64,000 nt of DNA from Microvirga lupini. Lineage in GTDB: Bacteria > Pseudomonadota > Alphaproteobacteria > Rhizobiales > Beijerinckiaceae. Of the stretch, positions 35,368-45,559 are shown in pieces (within the stretch, counting starts at the first letter, position 1; each line of letters starts with the position of its first letter). The notes beneath the pieces were generated by a model that was given only the letters and a program-made list of their open reading frames with translations, did no database searches and was not told the DNA's origin. The translations under genes and the position numbers were made by a program. The stretch lies in assembly GCF_014191055.1 (NCBI RefSeq), contig NZ_JACHWB010000002.1, forward strand, positions 744,001-808,000. The letters run 5' to 3'.

Positions 35368-36133
35368 GGATCTGTTGCAAACGCTTCGGTAACTAAGTTC
35401 GGTCTACGCCTCCGTCAGACTTCGGAGATGCAAGATGTTCAAAGGCCGTCATTTCGACCGCTCGGTGATCCTCCTGTGCGTCCGCTGGTACTTGGCCTAT
35501 AACCTGAGCTTAAGAAATCTCTAGGAGACGATGGCGGAGCGCGGCATCTCCGTGGATCACACGGCCGTTCACCGCTGAACCATCCACTATGCTCCGCTCC
35601 TGCTAGAGCAGTTCAATCGGCGTAAGCGCCCGGTCATCGGCCGGTGGCACATCGACGAAACGTACATCAAGGTCCGAGGGCAATGGCGGTATATCTATCG
35701 CGCCATCGACAGCGACGGCGACACCATCGAATTCTGGTTCAGCGAACGACGCAATCTCGCGGCCGCAAAGCGCTTTCTGCGCAAGGCATTGAAACGCCAC
35801 GGCCGGCCCGAGAGGATCGTGATCGACGGCAGCCAGATGAACCGTGAGGCAATCCTGTCCTGTGATACGACAGACCGGCTTCAGAACGGGACACGTCAAA
35901 AGCTCAAGCCTATCCGCATCCGGCAGAGTCAATATCTCAATAATCGCATTGAGCAGGATCACCGCGCGATCAAGCGTCGGGTTCGCTCGATGCTGGGCTT
36001 CAGGGCCACGGCGAGCGCTGGCGTGATCCTGGACGGCATTGAGATGGTTCATATGATGCGAAAAGGACAGACGAAGTACGTCCACAACTCAAACCTCTCG
36101 CCTGCTGAACAATTCGAGCGGCTCACCGCATAA
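35368..36133 (+). mobile_element. IS6-family insertion sequence remnant
   Basis: The left end GGATCTGTTGCAAA at 35368-35381 resembles IS6/IS26-type terminal repeats, and the transposase reading frame follows in the expected position. No matching right end is present: sequence behind the transposase stop is immediately sugar-kinase-like. The element has therefore lost its right terminus and is immobile on its own. Confidence 0.75.
35435..36133 (+). pseudogene. IS6-family transposase, two in-frame stops
   Basis: The frame starts MFKGRHFDRSVILLCVRWYL and ends LSPAEQFERLTA-stop, 233 codons, full family length. It is interrupted by TAG after SLRNL and by TGA after HTAVHR. The DDE residues lie in RWHIDETYIKVRGQW, then ERIVIDGSQMN and LNNRIEQDHRAIKR. 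The catalytic part downstream of the second stop is intact but has no start of its own. Confidence 0.88.
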
Positions 36134-36641
36134 GTGGCTCTCTGCCCCTGATGTCGCCCATCTGCACATCGCAGAATTTGCCACCCTGAAGGACACTCCG
36201 GAGGTGATCGCTTTGGCTGGCCGCTTCGGCCTGATGATCTCTCTTGACCCGAGTTGGGACGATGAACTGATCCGCCGCAACTCGGACTGCTTCGAGATCT
36301 GCGCAGGTATCGACCTGCTGCTTCCGAACGTCGAAGAGGGAAAGGCTCTGACAGGAGAAAACACGGACGAGGCCATTCTGCGAAGCCTGCGTGAGCGGTT
36401 TTCCTTGGCGGTGCTGAAGCGGGGCGAGCAGGGTGCCATGATCCACTGCGAGTCGACCTGTGTTCCTGCCGAAGCCATTCGTGTGAATGTGGTCGACACG
36501 ACAGGAGCGGGAGATGCCTTCAATGCCGGCTTTCTGCACTCCTGGCTCGACACTTCGGACCTTGGAAAAAGCTTGACGGCTGGGATCGAAGCGGGAGGGC
36601 TCTCAGTCCAGTCTGCAGGCGCTCCACCGCGTGCCTCTTGA
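36134..36641 (+). pseudogene. PfkB-family sugar kinase, C-terminal fragment
   Basis: The frame reads WLSAPDVAHLHIAEFATLKD directly behind the transposase stop and continues to LLLPNVEEGKALTGE, VLKRGEQGAMIH and the PfkB signature VDTTGAGDAFNAGFLHSWLD. About 165 residues of the roughly 300 expected remain. The N-terminal half with the sugar-binding GG motif is absent on both sides of the IS. The nearest family function would be a 2-keto-3-deoxygluconate or ribokinase-like kinase. Confidence 0.8.
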
Positions 36642-36824
36642 TAGGCCTACGCAAACGATTGTCGGATGTGACGCAGCCTGCTCGGCGACTGACTGCATGC
36701 CGGGCGTTCGACATATGTAGGCACACTCAAAGCTTAGGTGTGGCGCAGGACAATGCCGGCGGAACAAAACCTTATCGGGGATTGGTGGCGGTCACGAGGG
36801 CACTGTAGGTCCAGCTTGGTCAAA

Positions 36825-36918
36825 CTGAGCCGTTGGGCGTCGGCTTATGAAGGTCGGCTTACCCTACGAACGCGGACAATCGGCCTACTTCCGCTTGGTG
36901 CCAGAGCCTGAAGTTCAG
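36825..36918. repeat. 94-nt imperfect repeat, copy A
   Basis: Aligns without gaps to 47113-47206, 67 of 94 positions identical by hand count, beginning with the shared CTGAGCCGTTGG. It overlaps the end of the aldehyde dehydrogenase gene by four bases. Both copies could be decayed members of a dispersed intergenic repeat. Confidence 0.65.
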
Positions 36919-38348
36919 CCCCAACCTGATACGGATTTTACGGTTGTGAACTCCTCCAATCCCCAGATCCCTCCTTCTCGCGCAAGGCCGGAATGCTTCA
37001 CGCCGCCGAAGGGCGCCCCTGCACCTCGGAATTGGCCGTTCATCTCGACCATTCCAGATTGCAGCCGGCGAGCTACCCGCTTACGACGCTCGGTATCCTG
37101 GCTCTGCACGTAATGGGTGAGCCCATAAGGTGTGTCATTGGCAATCGCAATGGCCTCCTCCTCCGAGTCGAATGGAGTAATCGACAGGACCGGACCAAAG
37201 ATCTCCTGTTGAGCAATGGTCATTTGGGGCCCGACGTCCGCAAACACGGTAGGCTTGACGAAACATCCCCTGTTGAGCCCGGCCGGCCGGCCTAGACCAC
37301 CGGCCACCAACCGTGCTCCCTCACTTATTCCGGCCTCAATCAGGCTTTGAACTCGATCATACTGACGAGCCGAAACGACAGGCCCGAGATGCGAACCAGG
37401 CAGATTGGAAGCTCCGACCTCGATGGATTCGGCAACACGTCGCGCCGTCTCGACAGCATCTTCATAGAGTGACCTCTCAACGAGCATCCTTGTCGGTGCA
37501 TTGCAGCTCTGTCCGCTGTTCGAGAAGCACTGCCGGACGCCTCGCTCGACGGCCTGATCGTCGGAATCCGCGAAGATCAGGTTGGCGCCTTTACCACCGA
37601 GCTCTAAGGCCACTCGCTTGAACGTTTCGGCCGCTCCTCTAAGAACGGCACGACCCGCTCCGGTGGAGCCTGTGAAGCTGATCATGCTGACATCGGGATG
37701 GGTGACTAAGGCAGTTCCCGCCTCTTCGCCGGTGCCGTGAACGAGATTGAACACTCCTTCAGGTGCCCCTGCTTCATGGATAATCTCCGCCAGAAGCGTA
37801 GAGGACAGCGCCGCATATTCTGAAGGCTTGAGAATCATCGCGCAGCCCGTCAGCAGCGCGGGAATGACTTTTAGCGCCACTTGGCTCATCGGCCAGTTCC
37901 AAGGCGTGATGAGACCGACAACCCCGATCGGCTCCACAAGAATGCGGTCATTCGGCGCGTGCGGCCCCAGCGGCCGCACGAACTCAAAGGTTTTCATTGC
38001 CTCAAGAAAGTTCGTCATGTGGCGCAGCGCAGCAGGTGCCTGGCGTGTCCGCGCAAGATCGATAGGGGCGCCCATCTCCTCCGAGATAGCCTTCGCCATA
38101 TCCTCGCTTCGCGCGGCATAGATCGTTTGCACCCTCTCGATGAGAGCGATCCGTTCGGCAGGATTGGTCTCCGCCCACAGCGGCAGAGCCCTCTTCGCAG
38201 CCATGACGGCAGCATTGATGTCCTGCGCACGACCGAGAGCGACGGTGCCCGTAACCTGCTCCGTCGACGGATCGATCATCTCGTGCTCGGCTGAAGAATC
38301 TGCCGGAACCCACCGACCATCGATGTAGAAGCGATCAATCTTAGGCAT
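36915..38348 (-). CDS. aldehyde dehydrogenase family protein
   Basis: The protein has 477 residues from the ATG at 38348. Rossmann NAD-binding and catalytic features are complete: GLITPWNWPMSQ, ELGGKGANLIF with the catalytic Glu, SNSGQSCNAPTRML with the catalytic Cys, and QQEIFGPVLSI. It oxidises an aldehyde to a carboxylate with NAD(P)+. It is the last gene of the nine-gene operon and overlaps the transporter ATPase gene by eight bases. In this context it probably handles a sugar-derived semialdehyde or sugar aldehyde. Confidence 0.93.
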   Translation of the reverse strand: MPKIDRFYIDGRWVPADSSAEHEMIDPSTEQVTGTVALGRAQDINAAVMAAKRALPLWAETNPAERIALIERVQTIYAARSEDMAKAISEEMGAPIDLARTRQAPAALRHMTNFLEAMKTFEFVRPLGPHAPNDRILVEPIGVVGLITPWNWPMSQVALKVIPALLTGCAMILKPSEYAALSSTLLAEIIHEAGAPEGVFNLVHGTGEEAGTALVTHPDVSMISFTGSTGAGRAVLRGAAETFKRVALELGGKGANLIFADSDDQAVERGVRQCFSNSGQSCNAPTRMLVERSLYEDAVETARRVAESIEVGASNLPGSHLGPVVSARQYDRVQSLIEAGISEGARLVAGGLGRPAGLNRGCFVKPTVFADVGPQMTIAQQEIFGPVLSITPFDSEEEAIAIANDTPYGLTHYVQSQDTERRKRVARRLQSGMVEMNGQFRGAGAPFGGVKHSGLAREGGIWGLEEFTTVKSVSGWG

Positions 38349-39426
38349 ACTGCTTCTCCTGCAGATGCAATACCCTTGATCCTCGCGCCACCTCGTCCTC
38401 AAAAATATGAAGCAACTCGCTGCGAACCTGGAGATGGATCACCTCTCCAGGCATGACCAGCGTGCGGCCACGCACGAGGATTCTTACGATTTGCCCTGCC
38501 ATTCGGGCCGTGATCTGCGTCTCCGACCCAGTAGGCTCGATTACAGATACTGTTGCTGGCCATCCCGTTTCGTGAAGCTCGAAGTGCTCGGGCCGGACGC
38601 CCACCGTAACATGCGCCCGCCTATACTGGCGGCCCGCAGGCAATTGGAGCCTCGTCCCATCCGCAAGAACCAGAACAGCCCCGTCGGCGATCTCACCCTC
38701 AAGAAAGTTCATCGGTGGCGAACCGATAAAGGCAGCGACGAAACGGCTGGCTGGTTTGTCGTACAATTCGAGTGGTGGCCCCTCTTGCTCGATGATCCCC
38801 CCATTCATCACCACAACCCGGTCTGCCAAAGTCATTGCCTCGATCTGATCATGGGTAACGTAAACGGTTGTGATGCCTAGGCGCTGGTGAAGCTCCTTGA
38901 TTTCGGAGCGCATCTGAACCCTCAACTTTGCATCGAGGTTCGACAGCGGCTCATCGAAGAGGAAAACGTTGGGCTCTCGCACAATCGCTCTGCCCATGGC
39001 GACCCGTTGCCGCTGGCCTCCCGACAAAGCTCGCGGCTTGCGCTCCAGCAGGGGCTCAAGACCAAGAATGCGAGCGGCGTCATTCACGCGCCTTTCGATT
39101 TCCGCCTTAGGCATTCGCCGCTGGCGCAGGGGAAATCCCATGTTGTCGCGCACGTTCATGTGCGGATAGAGGGCATAGTTTTGAAAAACCATGGCGACAT
39201 TACGATTCTTCGGGGCGACGTCGTTCACTATCCTGTCGCCGATCACGATGTCGCCGGCGGTGATGTCCTCCAACCCGGCGATCATTCGCAGCAAGGTCGA
39301 TTTCCCGCAGCCCGATGGACCTACCAGCGCGACGAACTCGCCGTCCTTGATATTGAGCGAGACGCCATGCAGAACCTCAACACTTCCATATGCCTTATAA
39401 ACATTGTGAATGTCTAAGGTGCTCAT
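38341..39426 (-). CDS. sugar ABC transporter ATP-binding protein (MalK/UgpC type)
   Basis: The protein has 361 residues. Walker A GPSGCGKST, Q-loop VFQNYALYPHMNV, signature ALSGGQRQRVAMGRA, Walker B VFLFDEPLSNLDAKL and switch His VTHDQ are all intact. A C-terminal TOBE/MOP-like regulatory domain (about residues 235-361) is present. It energises the CUT1-type importer formed with the two permeases at 40207-42002 and the binding protein at 45560. Confidence 0.94.
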   Translation of the reverse strand: MSTLDIHNVYKAYGSVEVLHGVSLNIKDGEFVALVGPSGCGKSTLLRMIAGLEDITAGDIVIGDRIVNDVAPKNRNVAMVFQNYALYPHMNVRDNMGFPLRQRRMPKAEIERRVNDAARILGLEPLLERKPRALSGGQRQRVAMGRAIVREPNVFLFDEPLSNLDAKLRVQMRSEIKELHQRLGITTVYVTHDQIEAMTLADRVVVMNGGIIEQEGPPLELYDKPASRFVAAFIGSPPMNFLEGEIADGAVLVLADGTRLQLPAGRQYRRAHVTVGVRPEHFELHETGWPATVSVIEPTGSETQITARMAGQIVRILVRGRTLVMPGEVIHLQVRSELLHIFEDEVARGSRVLHLQEKQYA

Positions 39427-39484
39427 CTGACGTCCCTCCGGCTTATTATATTTAATACGATGTCATGAATCCTCGGGGCGTCGG

Positions 39485-40165
39485 TCAGCTCGCGCCTCGG
39501 CCTGCACCCGACATCTCACCAATGACCCTGATAAGAAACTCGGCCGTGTTCTTCTCGTGCTGCTTTGCCATATCTGCAGCCCCCTTGAAGTCGCCGGCCC
39601 GGAGCAGATCCCGTATCTGGCCATGCTCCATCTGTGCCTGCTCCAGTCTCTCCCGTTGCGGCGGGATGCCGTGCCTTTGGCTCGACATGAGGCCAAGCAT
39701 GCTGCCCATCAACCTGTGGCACCAAGGCGACTCCGGATTGTCGATCAGGAGTTCATGAAACTCATAGTTCTTTTCCGCAAAGAGCCGGAAATCGCCGGCC
39801 TTGAGAGCCTTGGCCGAGGAACTGATGTTCTCGTCGATTCTCTTGAGGCGGGCTTCGTCGAAGTTCGGGGCACCGAGTTCGATCGCGAGAGCGCTGATCA
39901 ACCCGCGAAGGGCACTGATTTCCCTGATCTGATCGACGCGCAGGCCTCTGACGATGGCGCCAACATGGCTCTGGACCTCCAACCATCCTTCGGATTCAAG
40001 GCTTCGGATTGCCTCCCGGATCGGCGTTTCGCTGATGCCAAGAGCGGTGGACACATCGCGTGTCGTGATGCGGTCGCCAGGCTGCACAACCCCCGACAGA
40101 ACCATGCTCTGGATGTGGCGTCGCGCCATCTCGGACTTGGTGACATAGGTGGTTGATTGTTCCAT
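39485..40165 (-). CDS. GntR family transcriptional regulator (FadR/FCD type)
   Basis: The protein has 226 residues from the ATG at 40165. The N-terminal winged helix contains GDRITTRDVSTALGISETPIREAIRSLESEGWL. The all-helical FCD-type effector domain follows (ISALRGLISALAIELG ... FHELLIDNPESPWCHRLM). It is embedded in the operon between permease and ATPase genes and probably represses the operon until the sugar or a catabolite binds. The palindrome at 46938-46959 is a candidate operator. Confidence 0.92.
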   Translation of the reverse strand: MEQSTTYVTKSEMARRHIQSMVLSGVVQPGDRITTRDVSTALGISETPIREAIRSLESEGWLEVQSHVGAIVRGLRVDQIREISALRGLISALAIELGAPNFDEARLKRIDENISSSAKALKAGDFRLFAEKNYEFHELLIDNPESPWCHRLMGSMLGLMSSQRHGIPPQRERLEQAQMEHGQIRDLLRAGDFKGAADMAKQHEKNTAEFLIRVIGEMSGAGRGAS

Positions 40166-40206
40166 GAGTTTTTCCAATTTCAGTCAGTAACTCTATTACT
40201 GGCTAC

Positions 40207-41067
40207 TTAGCCCTTTGTAGCCCCATCCGCCAAGCCTCGGATGAGCCACTTCTGAACCAAGAGCGCGAAGATCACGACAGGCACGACAGTGATCGTTCCC
40301 ACGGCTGTCAATGCGCCCCAGTTTGCACCATTGATCGTATCCCCAGCGATCCCGGCAATGGCGACCGGTATAGTCGATGCATACCGGTTGGTCAGGACCA
40401 GAGCGAAGAGCAATTCCTCCCAGGCGAGGATCATGCTGAAGATCAATGTCGACAGCAAGCCAGGCAGCGAGATTGGGACGATGATCTTCAGGAAAGCGCC
40501 ATACCGGGAGCATCCGTCGATCATGGCCGACTCCTCAAGCTCGCGTGGCAGCGAGATGAAGAAGCTGCGCATCAGCCACATGACGTAAGGGATAAGAAAT
40601 GTGCAGTACGCCAGAATCAATGTGATGTGTTTATCGGTCAGTCCGAGCTTGCGAGCGACGAGGAACATCGGCACAGCCAATGCGATCGGCGGCACACCAC
40701 GTGACAACAAGATCAACAGTCCCATGGTGGTCGCACCACGGATCCGGACTCGGGCTAGCGCGTAGCCAGCCATGGACCCTACGATGATTGATAACACTCC
40801 TGAGCCGGCAGCCACGATGATCGTGTTGATCAGGCGCCGCGAGATGTCCGCACGTCGGAAATATTCCACATACGTGGCGATGGTCGGCTCGAAGAAGAAT
40901 GTTGGCGGCGTCGTGAAGATGTCGACGGGTTGCTTTAACGAAGTCAGGACCATCCAATAGATCGGGAATAGGAAGATGAGGCTTACGATGACGCCAGCGG
41001 CAATGCGAACTTTATGCCCTAAGCGGCCTGACCTTCGCTTCAGTATCGGACTTGCAATCGAGGTCAA
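40207..41067 (-). CDS. carbohydrate ABC transporter permease (MalG type)
   Basis: The protein has 286 residues. The start is a TTG at 41067 that overlaps the upstream permease stop by four bases (TTGA) and has GGAGGA in front. Six membrane helices are seen. The EAA loop RELEESAMIDGCSRYGAFLKIIVP contacts the ATPase. It pairs with the permease at 41064-42002 in a CUT1 importer. Confidence 0.92.
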   Translation of the reverse strand: MTSIASPILKRRSGRLGHKVRIAAGVIVSLIFLFPIYWMVLTSLKQPVDIFTTPPTFFFEPTIATYVEYFRRADISRRLINTIIVAAGSGVLSIIVGSMAGYALARVRIRGATTMGLLILLSRGVPPIALAVPMFLVARKLGLTDKHITLILAYCTFLIPYVMWLMRSFFISLPRELEESAMIDGCSRYGAFLKIIVPISLPGLLSTLIFSMILAWEELLFALVLTNRYASTIPVAIAGIAGDTINGANWGALTAVGTITVVPVVIFALLVQKWLIRGLADGATKG

Positions 41068-42002
41068 AACCGTTCCTCCAGCTTTCGGCTTCCACGGAGA
41101 AAGATCCCCGTCAGAACCATCGTCAATACGAGAACAATGACGGCCATCGCGGAGGATTCTGCAAAGCGCAGGGACCTGAAGGCTTCCTCGTAGATGAAAA
41201 GGTTTACGACATTCGTTGCCTTGCCCGGCCCCCCGTAAGTGGCCGCCAGGACGATGTCGAACATCTTGACGGCTCCCAACCATCGGATGACGAAAGTGGC
41301 GGTAATGATCGGGACCAATAGTGGCAATGCCACTGACCAGAGCGTTGACCAGCACCCGGCACCGTCAATCTTTGCGGCATCGAAGATGTCCTTGGGCAAA
41401 GCCAGCAGTGCCGCCGTCGCAATCAGAACGATGAACGGTGTCCACCGCCACGTGTCTATGATGATGATCGCCGCCATGGCGAGATCAGGATCACCGAACC
41501 AGTCCAGTGGGCCGATCCCTATGCTCTGCAAGGCATAATTCATGAGTCCCCAAAGAGGGTCGAGAATCATTCTCCACATGCCTCCGGCAACGACGGGAGC
41601 GACGACCATGGGGATGATGAACAAGGCTCGCGTGATACCCCGGCCCCACCACTCCGCGTTGATCAAGAAGGCGATGGCGAAGCCGAGCGTAATCTGAAGC
41701 GGCAGTGCAATAGCGAGATAGACGAGAGTCACCTTCAACGACTCCCAGAAGCGATAATCGCCGATCACCTCCCGGTAGTTTGACCACCCTACCCACTCAC
41801 CCGCCCCGAAGCTCGACATATCGAACTCTGCAAAGCTGATCTCGATCGTGTAGAAGATCGGATAGGCAAGCGTGACGGTCAACACCAGGATCGTGGGCAT
41901 TAGGAACGACCACCGGGTGAGCAGATCGAAGAAGCTCTCCCATCGCACCTGCCGTTTTTTGCTTTGTCCTCGGGCTGCTGAGACAGTGGCGTGCATGTTC
42001 AT
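41064..42002 (-). CDS. sugar ABC transporter permease (MalF type)
   Basis: The protein has 312 residues and six to seven helices. The EAA loop reads LPKDIFDAAKIDGAGCWSTLW. It is typical for the MalF-like half of CUT1 importers. The gene lies three bases after the small GMC-partner gene at 42006-42473. Confidence 0.92.
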   Translation of the reverse strand: MNMHATVSAARGQSKKRQVRWESFFDLLTRWSFLMPTILVLTVTLAYPIFYTIEISFAEFDMSSFGAGEWVGWSNYREVIGDYRFWESLKVTLVYLAIALPLQITLGFAIAFLINAEWWGRGITRALFIIPMVVAPVVAGGMWRMILDPLWGLMNYALQSIGIGPLDWFGDPDLAMAAIIIIDTWRWTPFIVLIATAALLALPKDIFDAAKIDGAGCWSTLWSVALPLLVPIITATFVIRWLGAVKMFDIVLAATYGGPGKATNVVNLFIYEEAFRSLRFAESSAMAVIVLVLTMVLTGIFLRGSRKLEERF

Positions 42003-42005
42003 GTC

Positions 42006-42473
42006 CTAGTCTGCATCTCGGTAGATCTTGCCTCTTTCTCGGACAGGATCGAGCAATGACCAATCACCTTGTCGCACGGCGAACCCGATCGGGAACGGCG
42101 GACGCGTCTCCATTCCGATGGAGTGCATCACGCGATCGTCCCGATAGTAGCAGCGTACCGTCACAGCTTCGACGATGCCGGCCAGGTCTGACCTGTCAGT
42201 ACGAAACTCCATCAGCAGCCTCGCTTGCTCCTCGGATGGCAGCATCGCTAGTTGGCCCCCTGCCCGCCTCGTGATCTCCGCAAGGGACTGGCGCAAGGCT
42301 GGAGCATCCCGGCCTACAGACCTGAGAATATCAGCAAAGATGTCCGGATCGGCCGCACCCGGAACGTCATATGCCGGACTCGGCGGGATCATGTGTTTGA
42401 CGACACAGAGCAGGGTCTCCTGCTCACTGGTCGAGAGTGCATCATCTGCTGTCATCGGTGGAGAGGCTCTCAT
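42006..42473 (-). CDS. gluconate 2-dehydrogenase subunit 3-like small protein
   Basis: The protein has 155 residues. Position directly behind a GMC oxidoreductase gene (six-base gap) and the helical sequence SEQETLLCVVKHMIPPSPAYDVPGAADPDIFADIL (in two parts) fit the small subunit family that accompanies GMC-type sugar and polyol dehydrogenases. No Tat signal is evident at the N-terminus, which is unusual for periplasmic versions. Assignment is mainly by context. Confidence 0.6.
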   Translation of the reverse strand: MRASPPMTADDALSTSEQETLLCVVKHMIPPSPAYDVPGAADPDIFADILRSVGRDAPALRQSLAEITRRAGGQLAMLPSEEQARLLMEFRTDRSDLAGIVEAVTVRCYYRDDRVMHSIGMETRPPFPIGFAVRQGDWSLLDPVRERGKIYRDAD

Positions 42474-42479
42474 CGCGGC

Positions 42480-44093
42480 TCAGTCGAACAGTTCATGGAT
42501 GCGTGACTTGATCTGGTCAGCGACATAAAGCGCAACTGCCTGAATCGTTGAGGTCGGATTGACGCCGCCCGATGTCACGAAAACGCTTCCATCGACAATG
42601 AAAAGGTTCTTGACGTCATGGCTGCGTCCCCAGTCACTTACGACGGAGCGCTTGGGGTCGGTTCCCATACGAGCGGTGCCCATGAGATGCCATCCGGCAT
42701 AGCCCAGGGGTGACTTGACAGTGATGTCATGTGCACCTGCGGCCTTCAGAATCTCAACGCCTCTTGCAACGGAGTGGTCGAGCATTCTCTGCGTATTCTC
42801 GCCGATCCTGTAGGTGATCTTCGGCGCCGGAATTCCGTGCTTGTCCTTCAGATACGGATCGAGCGTCACCCTGTTGATCTCTTCAGGAAGGTCCTCGCAA
42901 ACCGAAACCATCCCAGCGCTGTGATTGAACAGTTGGCAAAATGCGGTGTGATGCCCCTCTCCCCAGGGGATCAGGCTGTCGGCAAGGCCGGTGATCGCCG
43001 TTCGTACCGGACCCAGCCCCCGCGAGAACTGATAGCAATACCCTCGCACGAAGCCACGCGACGGATTCGTCTCATAGAACTCCATGCTCCACACGCAGAT
43101 CGGAGGTCCGCGATATCCATCGAGGGACATGTCGAAGTGACCACGGATCTGGGCATAGGGATGGAGCATCAAGTTCTTGCCTACGAGGCCGCTCGAATTG
43201 GCGAGTCCATCCGGAAAATACTCGGAGGCAGAGTTCAGCAGAATGCGTGGCGTGCCAATCCCGTTGCAGGCCATGATAACCATCTCGGCAGGCTGGAACC
43301 TCTCCTGACCATCGGCATCGAAGTAGTAGGCGCCTGTTGCCATGCGATCTGCGTTGGTCGCGATCCGACTGACACGGCAGCGCGTGCGCAGTTCGACCCG
43401 TGACCGGACGGCCTCAGGCCAATAGGTCACATCCGTACTCGCCTTCGCCCCTTGAGCGCATCCCGATCCACAATGCCCGAGGTTGATGCAGGGGGCACGC
43501 CCGCGGTATTCCTGGGTCGAGATGGCACTGTCGGACGGCCACCAATGCCATCCCAGTTTGTTCATAGCCCGTCCGAAGATCTCGCCGGTTTCGCCGAGGG
43601 GGATCGGTGGCATCACGGCTGGCTTCGGCGGATAGGCAGGGTCGCCGGCAAGGCTGGAGACCCCCATGATTTCGTCATTCAACGTATAGAACGGCTCGAG
43701 CGTACGGTAGTCGATCGGCCAATCGTCTGCGACACCATCAAGCGACCGGACGCGGAAGTCTGAAGGGTGCAGGCGGGGGAAGTGTCCTGCATACAGAACG
43801 GTGCCTCCGCCGACCCCGTTGTAATTGGCGACCTTGATCGGCGACTCGTCGTCGTTGACCGGGTAGTCGACATCGAGTTCCCGGCGGTTCGGATTAATGG
43901 AGTAATCCTCGGATTGCCGGGCCTCCCAATCCCGCCCTGTGCTGGGAAAGGTCGACGATTGAGGCCATTCCCCCTGCTCCAGGCACAGGATCCTCATCCT
44001 GGTATCGGCAAGGCTCCACGCGACGGCTGCGCCTGAAGCTCCCGCTCCCACGATAAGCACATCCACGGGGTCGTTTGAAGAAACGCTGTTCAT
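42480..44093 (-). CDS. GMC family oxidoreductase
   Basis: The protein has 537 residues. The FAD-binding N-terminus is DVLIVGAGASGAAVAWSLA. The C-terminal GMC domain carries GWHLMGTARMGTDP with the catalytic His and VNPTSTIQAVALYVAD with the second conserved Asn. Family members oxidise sugars, polyols or sugar acids at a C-OH group. It is closest in type to the dehydrogenases paired with gluconate-dehydrogenase-like small subunits. There is no signal peptide, so it may act in the cytoplasm on the imported sugar. Confidence 0.9.
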   Translation of the reverse strand: MNSVSSNDPVDVLIVGAGASGAAVAWSLADTRMRILCLEQGEWPQSSTFPSTGRDWEARQSEDYSINPNRRELDVDYPVNDDESPIKVANYNGVGGGTVLYAGHFPRLHPSDFRVRSLDGVADDWPIDYRTLEPFYTLNDEIMGVSSLAGDPAYPPKPAVMPPIPLGETGEIFGRAMNKLGWHWWPSDSAISTQEYRGRAPCINLGHCGSGCAQGAKASTDVTYWPEAVRSRVELRTRCRVSRIATNADRMATGAYYFDADGQERFQPAEMVIMACNGIGTPRILLNSASEYFPDGLANSSGLVGKNLMLHPYAQIRGHFDMSLDGYRGPPICVWSMEFYETNPSRGFVRGYCYQFSRGLGPVRTAITGLADSLIPWGEGHHTAFCQLFNHSAGMVSVCEDLPEEINRVTLDPYLKDKHGIPAPKITYRIGENTQRMLDHSVARGVEILKAAGAHDITVKSPLGYAGWHLMGTARMGTDPKRSVVSDWGRSHDVKNLFIVDGSVFVTSGGVNPTSTIQAVALYVADQIKSRIHELFD

Positions 44094-44122
44094 TCGTCAG
44101 CTTGCTCCGGAAACCTGAATGC

Positions 44123-45349
44123 TCAGATGGAGAGACGAGGAAGAGGCGTCTTCCTGGCAGGTCCCACCGTCTCCAGAGGCGGATATGCCCGGAGAGCCAC
44201 CTCGTTCGGTTCGGTTCCCCAGCCTGGGCGGTCGGACAGAATCAAATAGCCATCCTTGTACTCGGGAAGATGGGTGAAGAGTTCGGCATCCCATGCGATG
44301 CGATCGATATCGGTTTCCATGATGCGCATGTTCGGGACGACGGCACTGAAATGCGCGTTCATCATCGTGCATAGATGCCCATAGAAGTTATGGCACGCGA
44401 CATTCACCTCATAAGCTTCCGCCGCCGCTGCGATCTTCAGCGATTGCCAGACCCCGTTCCAAGGTGTGTCGATGATGGCGACATCGACCGCCTGCTCACG
44501 GAAGAACGGCAGGAATTGCTGCAGTCCGATCAGGGTTTCACAGGATGAGATCGGATGACGGCTGTGCGAGCGGATATAGGCCAGAGCCTTCGGATCAAGC
44601 GTATCGATCTCGACCCAGAAGAGGTCCAGATCCTCGATCTCCCGCAGGAACTTGAGGTAACCTTCGGTTCGGCCATTGAAGTTGAGATCGAGCAGAATGT
44701 CGATGTCGGGCCCCGCGGCCTCCCGCATAATCTCAAGATGCCGGCGAAGATCCTTCAGGGTCTTGCGCTCCACATTGCGAGCGGGATCGTGTGGCCGTCC
44801 GAAACCGGGTGACCAGCCGCTGATCCTGTCCTCCTCATCGTAGTGAAAGACGTTGGTCTTGAGGGCTGTGAATCCCTTCTCACCCACTTCATGCGCAATC
44901 TGCTGCACACCTGCGACATCCACAATGCCCGGGGTGTAATGCTCCGTGCGTGCGCGGTAGGACACGCAGTGCGACCAATACACCCTGATCTTATCCCGCA
45001 CCTTTCCACCAAGCAGGACGTGGCATGGCACATCCAGTGTTCTGGCTTTCACGTCGAGAAGTGCGTTTTCGATGGCGCCGAGAGCCTGTCCGACTACGCC
45101 TCCCGAGCCAGGCCGGGTAGCATTGCGCAGGTCCTCACGAAGATGCTCATGGTGCATCGCACTTTGACCGATCATTCGGTGACCGATCTGGTTAATGACG
45201 TTTGCAACTCCCGGCGAGCCGAAGTTCTCGTCAAACTCGCTCCAGCCGACGATTCCATCCTCCGTCGTGACCTTCAGGAAGTGGTAGTTGCGCCAGGAGT
45301 TGCTGCAGGACAGCGTTTTCACCTCGCTCACGATCGCATTCTTCGGCAT
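44123..45349 (-). CDS. mandelate racemase/muconate lactonizing enzyme family dehydratase
   Basis: The protein has 408 residues from the ATG at 45349 (GAGG five bases upstream); a GTG at 45373 is possible. The enolase-superfamily barrel has metal ligands in LLDLNFNG, LFWVEIDT and ISSCETL. The region ALKTNVF carries the KxN version of the first catalytic segment. Relatives dehydrate sugar acids to 2-keto-3-deoxy acids. The exact substrate is not readable from the sequence. The GMC enzyme upstream of it in metabolism could provide the sugar acid. Confidence 0.88.
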   Translation of the reverse strand: MPKNAIVSEVKTLSCSNSWRNYHFLKVTTEDGIVGWSEFDENFGSPGVANVINQIGHRMIGQSAMHHEHLREDLRNATRPGSGGVVGQALGAIENALLDVKARTLDVPCHVLLGGKVRDKIRVYWSHCVSYRARTEHYTPGIVDVAGVQQIAHEVGEKGFTALKTNVFHYDEEDRISGWSPGFGRPHDPARNVERKTLKDLRRHLEIMREAAGPDIDILLDLNFNGRTEGYLKFLREIEDLDLFWVEIDTLDPKALAYIRSHSRHPISSCETLIGLQQFLPFFREQAVDVAIIDTPWNGVWQSLKIAAAAEAYEVNVACHNFYGHLCTMMNAHFSAVVPNMRIMETDIDRIAWDAELFTHLPEYKDGYLILSDRPGWGTEPNEVALRAYPPLETVGPARKTPLPRLSI

Positions 45350-45559
45350 TCTTTCCTCGATTGTCTCGGACACATCAGGTCTCGACCCGATTGTGAGGTT
45401 TGGATGGGAAGTCGGCTAATGCTCTATCGATCCAACCCGCCTTGTTTCCCAAGTCGCAGTTGATGGATTCAGCCTGTCCTGAAACGGCAGCCTGTTGCGA
45501 GCTCGCTCGATCAGCGGAGGTCCGTGTGGGCGACGGAGCACCCACACGGGATAGTCTGG